Positions 15,492-17,472 of a stretch of 17,472 bases of DNA are shown here, in pieces. Under the pieces are notes generated by a model, which was not told the origin of the DNA, searched no databases, and saw only the letters and a list, made by a program, of their open reading frames with translations. Position 1 is the first letter of the stretch. Every line of letters begins with the position of its first letter. The position numbers were made by a program, and so were the translations under genes. Origin of the DNA: an uncultured Desulfobacterales bacterium (GTDB lineage Bacteria; Desulfobacterota; Desulfobacteria; Desulfobacterales; G020354645); contig CAMYNZ010000268.1 in the NCBI GenBank assembly GCA_947259865.1, forward strand, positions 2,481-19,952, written 5' to 3'.

Positions 15492-15670
15492 AAAAAAACC
15501 CGATGCCGGAATGGCGTACCTTACAATGAACCGCGTCCTGCAATTGAAACATGGACCTGCCCGGTTCGAACCACGAATAAATCGAATTGGATTTTGCTTG
15601 ATGACCACCAAAATATTTTCTATTGTGTTTGCGGTTCTTGAAAAAAGGGAATTAAAAAAAGGAGGTTCAT

Positions 15671-16384
15671 ATGCAAGCGTATACCATTCACCCCCTGGTC
15701 GTCGGGATAAATGAAACCGATCAGGGCGTCATGACCTATCTGCGCGACTATGGGAAAAGAATTTTTCTGCCAATATACGTCTTTTATATCAAAGGGGGGG
15801 ACAAACATATACTTGTTGACACCGGTCTTGAGCAGTTTGTGGTCCCGGAAGGGGTAGAGGATCAGTTAGGCTTTCAGGTGCTCGAGTTTGAGGATGCCCT
15901 GGCAACGCTAAACATTAATCCTGAAGATATTGATGTGATCATTCACACCCATCTCCATAACGATCACTGCGAGAATGATTATAAATGCACAAATGCCCGG
16001 GTGTTTGTCCAGAAATCAGAGTTTGAATTTCTCAAAAATCCGCATCCCATTGATCATCGATATTATCCGGATGTCCTGGATGATGTTGATGTTGTCGAAG
16101 TGGCGGGGGATCAAACGATTTTTGAGGGCATCGACGTCATATTGACGCCCGGTCACACCATTGGTGGCCAGTCCGTGGCCGTCAACACTTCAGAGGGAAG
16201 AGCCATAATCACGGGGTTCTGTTGCAATGACAAGAATTTTCCGGCCACCGGCCCGGCTATTACACCCGGTGTTCACATTGATGCCACCCAAGCCTATGAT
16301 TCTGCGCAAAAAATAAAAACGATGGCCGACATACTCATACCGCTGCATGATCTTGCCATTGGAAATAGAAAGTCGATTCCCTGA
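15671..16384 (+). CDS. Metallo-beta-lactamase-fold hydrolase, AHL-lactonase-like
   Basis: 237 residues, preceded by AGGAGG 5 bases before the ATG. The N-terminal strand region KHILVDTGL is typical of the fold. The metal motif HxHxDH is H94-L-H96-N-D98-H99, a further ligand His162 sits in TPGHTIGGQSV, and a late His226 lies in IPLHD. The overall pattern is that of small COG0491 hydrolases annotated as N-acyl homoserine lactonase family. The usual bridging Asp region (GD) reads ITGFCCND here (residues 180-187), so either a Cys or the nearby Asp takes that place. The substrate cannot be told from sequence; quorum-signal cleavage is one option only. A 110-residue gene follows after 32 bases, probably co-transcribed. 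Confidence 0.87.
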   Translation: MQAYTIHPLVVGINETDQGVMTYLRDYGKRIFLPIYVFYIKGGDKHILVDTGLEQFVVPEGVEDQLGFQVLEFEDALATLNINPEDIDVIIHTHLHNDHCENDYKCTNARVFVQKSEFEFLKNPHPIDHRYYPDVLDDVDVVEVAGDQTIFEGIDVILTPGHTIGGQSVAVNTSEGRAIITGFCCNDKNFPATGPAITPGVHIDATQAYDSAQKIKTMADILIPLHDLAIGNRKSIP

Positions 16385-16416
16385 AAAGCATTCTATAACA
16401 TTAGAGGACACAAACC

Positions 16417-16749
16417 ATGGCAAAAGAAAACGATGTCGTGTTAATATATTTTGAAGATAAACCGCTCGGCTTTGCCAGAATAGAGAGTATATTGCCGGAT
16501 TCCAAACCAAACTGGTATCACACCAAACTTCTCCTGTTGCAGGCACCGCTTCAGGTGGTCACCTGGATTCTAAGGGATGTCTATATAAACGGCGAGGAAT
16601 TTACGATGAATGGAAAAAGGATGCGGCTGGAACCGGTCGTGGCTCCCTCCGATGAGGAAGAAGCGGCACCGGCGGTTCAGCAGGAAAGGCAGCCGCAAAA
16701 GCCCGGTAAGGCAAAGGTAATACCCTTGAAGGACTTAAAAAAAAAGTGA
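16417..16749 (+). CDS. Small uncharacterised protein with charged tail
   Basis: 110 residues, start ATG 16417 with GAGGA 9 bases upstream. I do not recognise a named domain. The N-terminal 72 residues look folded: a beta-rich opening (DVVLIYFEDKPLGFARIESI), an aromatic-rich middle (PNWYHTKLLLLQ), and VTWILRDVYINGEEFTMNGK. The last 35 residues are Glu/Ala then Lys/Pro rich and probably disordered. There is no signal peptide or membrane helix. It follows the MBL-fold hydrolase by 32 bases on the same strand, so the pair may act together, but nothing in the sequence shows how. Confidence 0.75.
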   Translation: MAKENDVVLIYFEDKPLGFARIESILPDSKPNWYHTKLLLLQAPLQVVTWILRDVYINGEEFTMNGKRMRLEPVVAPSDEEEAAPAVQQERQPQKPGKAKVIPLKDLKKK

Positions 16750-16772
16750 AACCACGATAAAAGCCCTTATTT

Positions 16773-16847
16773 AACCACGGATTGCACGGATATACACGGA
16801 TAGGTCTATTCGAAAAATAATCAGACAAATCAGCGAAATCAGTGGTT
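16773..16847. repeat. 75-base element with inverted short-period ends (AACCACGGAT type)
   Basis: The left end reads AACCACGGATTGCACGGAT from 16773 and goes on with a third CACGGAT unit, a period of about 10-11 bases. The reverse complement of the right end (16847 leftward) reads AACCACTGATTTCGCTGAT with the same spacing. The two ends are imperfect inverted copies around a short AT-rich centre, so the transcript could fold into one long hairpin. It ends 28 bases before the DUF1848 start codon. A further AACCACG copy lies at 16749-16755. Confidence 0.6.
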
Positions 16848-16874
16848 ACAATGTGCTTTCAGTTCTAATGAAAC

Positions 16875-17472
16875 ATGGAGACAACTAATACACCCCCTCA
16901 AATCGTCATTTCGGCTTCCCGAAGAACGGATATCCCGGCTTTTTATCTGGACTGGTTTATGGCCCAGGTGAACAGAGGTTACTTTGAAGTTATCAACCCC
17001 TACAACCGAAAAGTTTCCGTTGTAACGGCAGCACCGCAATTGGTTCACTCCATTGTGTTCTGGTCCAAAGATTTCGGTCCTTTTTTGAAAAGAGGCATCG
17101 GTGAACAGTTGCAAAAAAAAGGCTTTCATCTTTTTTTCAATTTTACCATAAACTCCGACACACCCCACCTGGAACCCCGGGTGCCGACGCTGCCGGAACG
17201 TTTGATACAACTTGAATATCTCAGTAGCCGTTTTGATCCCCGGGCGATCAACTGGCGATTCGATCCGATTTGCTTTTACAAAATCCATAACAGCAGAATC
17301 AAAAATAATCTGCACGATTTTACCCGGATTGCCGATAAGGCCGCCCGGTGCGGTATCTCAAGATGCATAACGAGCTTTATGGATGATTACCCCAAAATTC
17401 GCAAAAGAATCAGATCCATAACCGGTTTTTCCTTTACCTTTCCCTCGCCGCAAAAAAAAGTGAGTGTACTGC
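16875..17472 (+). CDS. DUF1848 family protein (3' end outside window)
   Basis: The frame is open from ATG 16875 to the right edge, 199 codons. The N-terminus carries the family hallmarks: SASRRTDIPAFYLDWF, then GYFEVINPYNRKV, SIVFWSKDF, FNFTINSD, INWRFDPI and CITSFMDDYPKIRKR. DUF1848 proteins are usually about 280-310 residues and end in a Cys-rich region, which would be outside the window, so that cannot be checked. Function is unknown; the fold is thought to be barrel-like. No good ribosome-binding site is visible before the ATG, and a repeat element lies directly upstream. A nearby ATG at 16868 is in another frame and stops after six codons. Confidence 0.88.
   Translation, partial: METTNTPPQIVISASRRTDIPAFYLDWFMAQVNRGYFEVINPYNRKVSVVTAAPQLVHSIVFWSKDFGPFLKRGIGEQLQKKGFHLFFNFTINSDTPHLEPRVPTLPERLIQLEYLSSRFDPRAINWRFDPICFYKIHNSRIKNNLHDFTRIADKAARCGISRCITSFMDDYPKIRKRIRSITGFSFTFPSPQKKVSVL

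Noticed and set aside
15555..15580. T-arm-like GGTTCGAACC suggesting a tRNA
   Set aside because: No acceptor stem, D-arm or anticodon arm can be drawn around it; it is probably a chance palindrome.
15511..15714. 67-codon plus-strand frame upstream of the MBL-fold gene
   Set aside because: It overlaps the strong AGGAGG and start of that gene in another frame and resembles nothing known.
16839..17315. 158-codon minus-strand frame at the right end
   Set aside because: It is the shadow of the DUF1848 gene, which matches its family well on the plus strand.
1..17472. CRISPR array, prophage or integrative element
   Set aside because: There is no regular repeat-spacer pattern, integrase, phage structural gene or attachment-site pair; the NlpC-like gene alone is not enough to claim a phage.

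Overview
The window looks like a chromosomal segment of a Gram-negative deltaproteobacterium. A member of the Desulfobacterales or a relative is my best guess, made from gene content and not from any search. The clues are a zinc-ribbon/DUF3426 protein with a long acidic repeat, a receiver-plus-PEP-synthase-like ATP-binding protein, a CHASE2-type serine/threonine kinase, and several intergenic short-period repeats. I see no rRNA, tRNA, CRISPR array, integrase or complete insertion sequence.

Left part (1-5787, minus strand). From right to left this holds mnmG (tRNA wobble-uridine modification), a DnaJ/CbpA-like co-chaperone, hpt (purine salvage) and the zinc-ribbon acidic-repeat membrane protein, which runs off the left edge. 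hpt and the zinc-ribbon gene are 15 bases apart and look co-transcribed from a good sigma70-type promoter. mnmG is broken: its two halves lie in different frames, and about 20-22 conserved codons are missing at the join. Its leader carries two hairpins arranged like an attenuator. The 441 bases between dnaJ and mnmG hold hairpins and a REPIN-like inverted pair.

Middle part (6097-10185, plus strand). This holds a TIGR01212/YhcC-like radical SAM protein and a roughly 994-residue protein with one degenerate receiver, one receiver that keeps its key residues, and a PEP-synthase/PPDK-type ATP-grasp domain without the phosphohistidine or PEP-barrel domains.

Right-middle part (10400-15377, minus strand). 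From right to left: an exported TPR protein whose third repeat ends abruptly, a complete CHASE2-transmembrane-Hanks kinase behind a perfect consensus promoter, an NlpC/P60-type peptidase, and a patatin-like phospholipase. The phospholipase gene is broken right at its catalytic Asp by another internal loss with a frame change.

Right end (15671-17472, plus strand). An AHL-lactonase-like metallo-beta-lactamase-fold hydrolase and a small conserved-looking protein form a pair, followed by a DUF1848 protein cut by the window edge.

The most notable points are the three lesions of similar style (mnmG, patatin, TPR), which may be true gene decay or assembly errors; the receiver-ATP-grasp fusion; the acidic two-module repeat array; the mnmG leader; and three kinds of short-period intergenic repeat.
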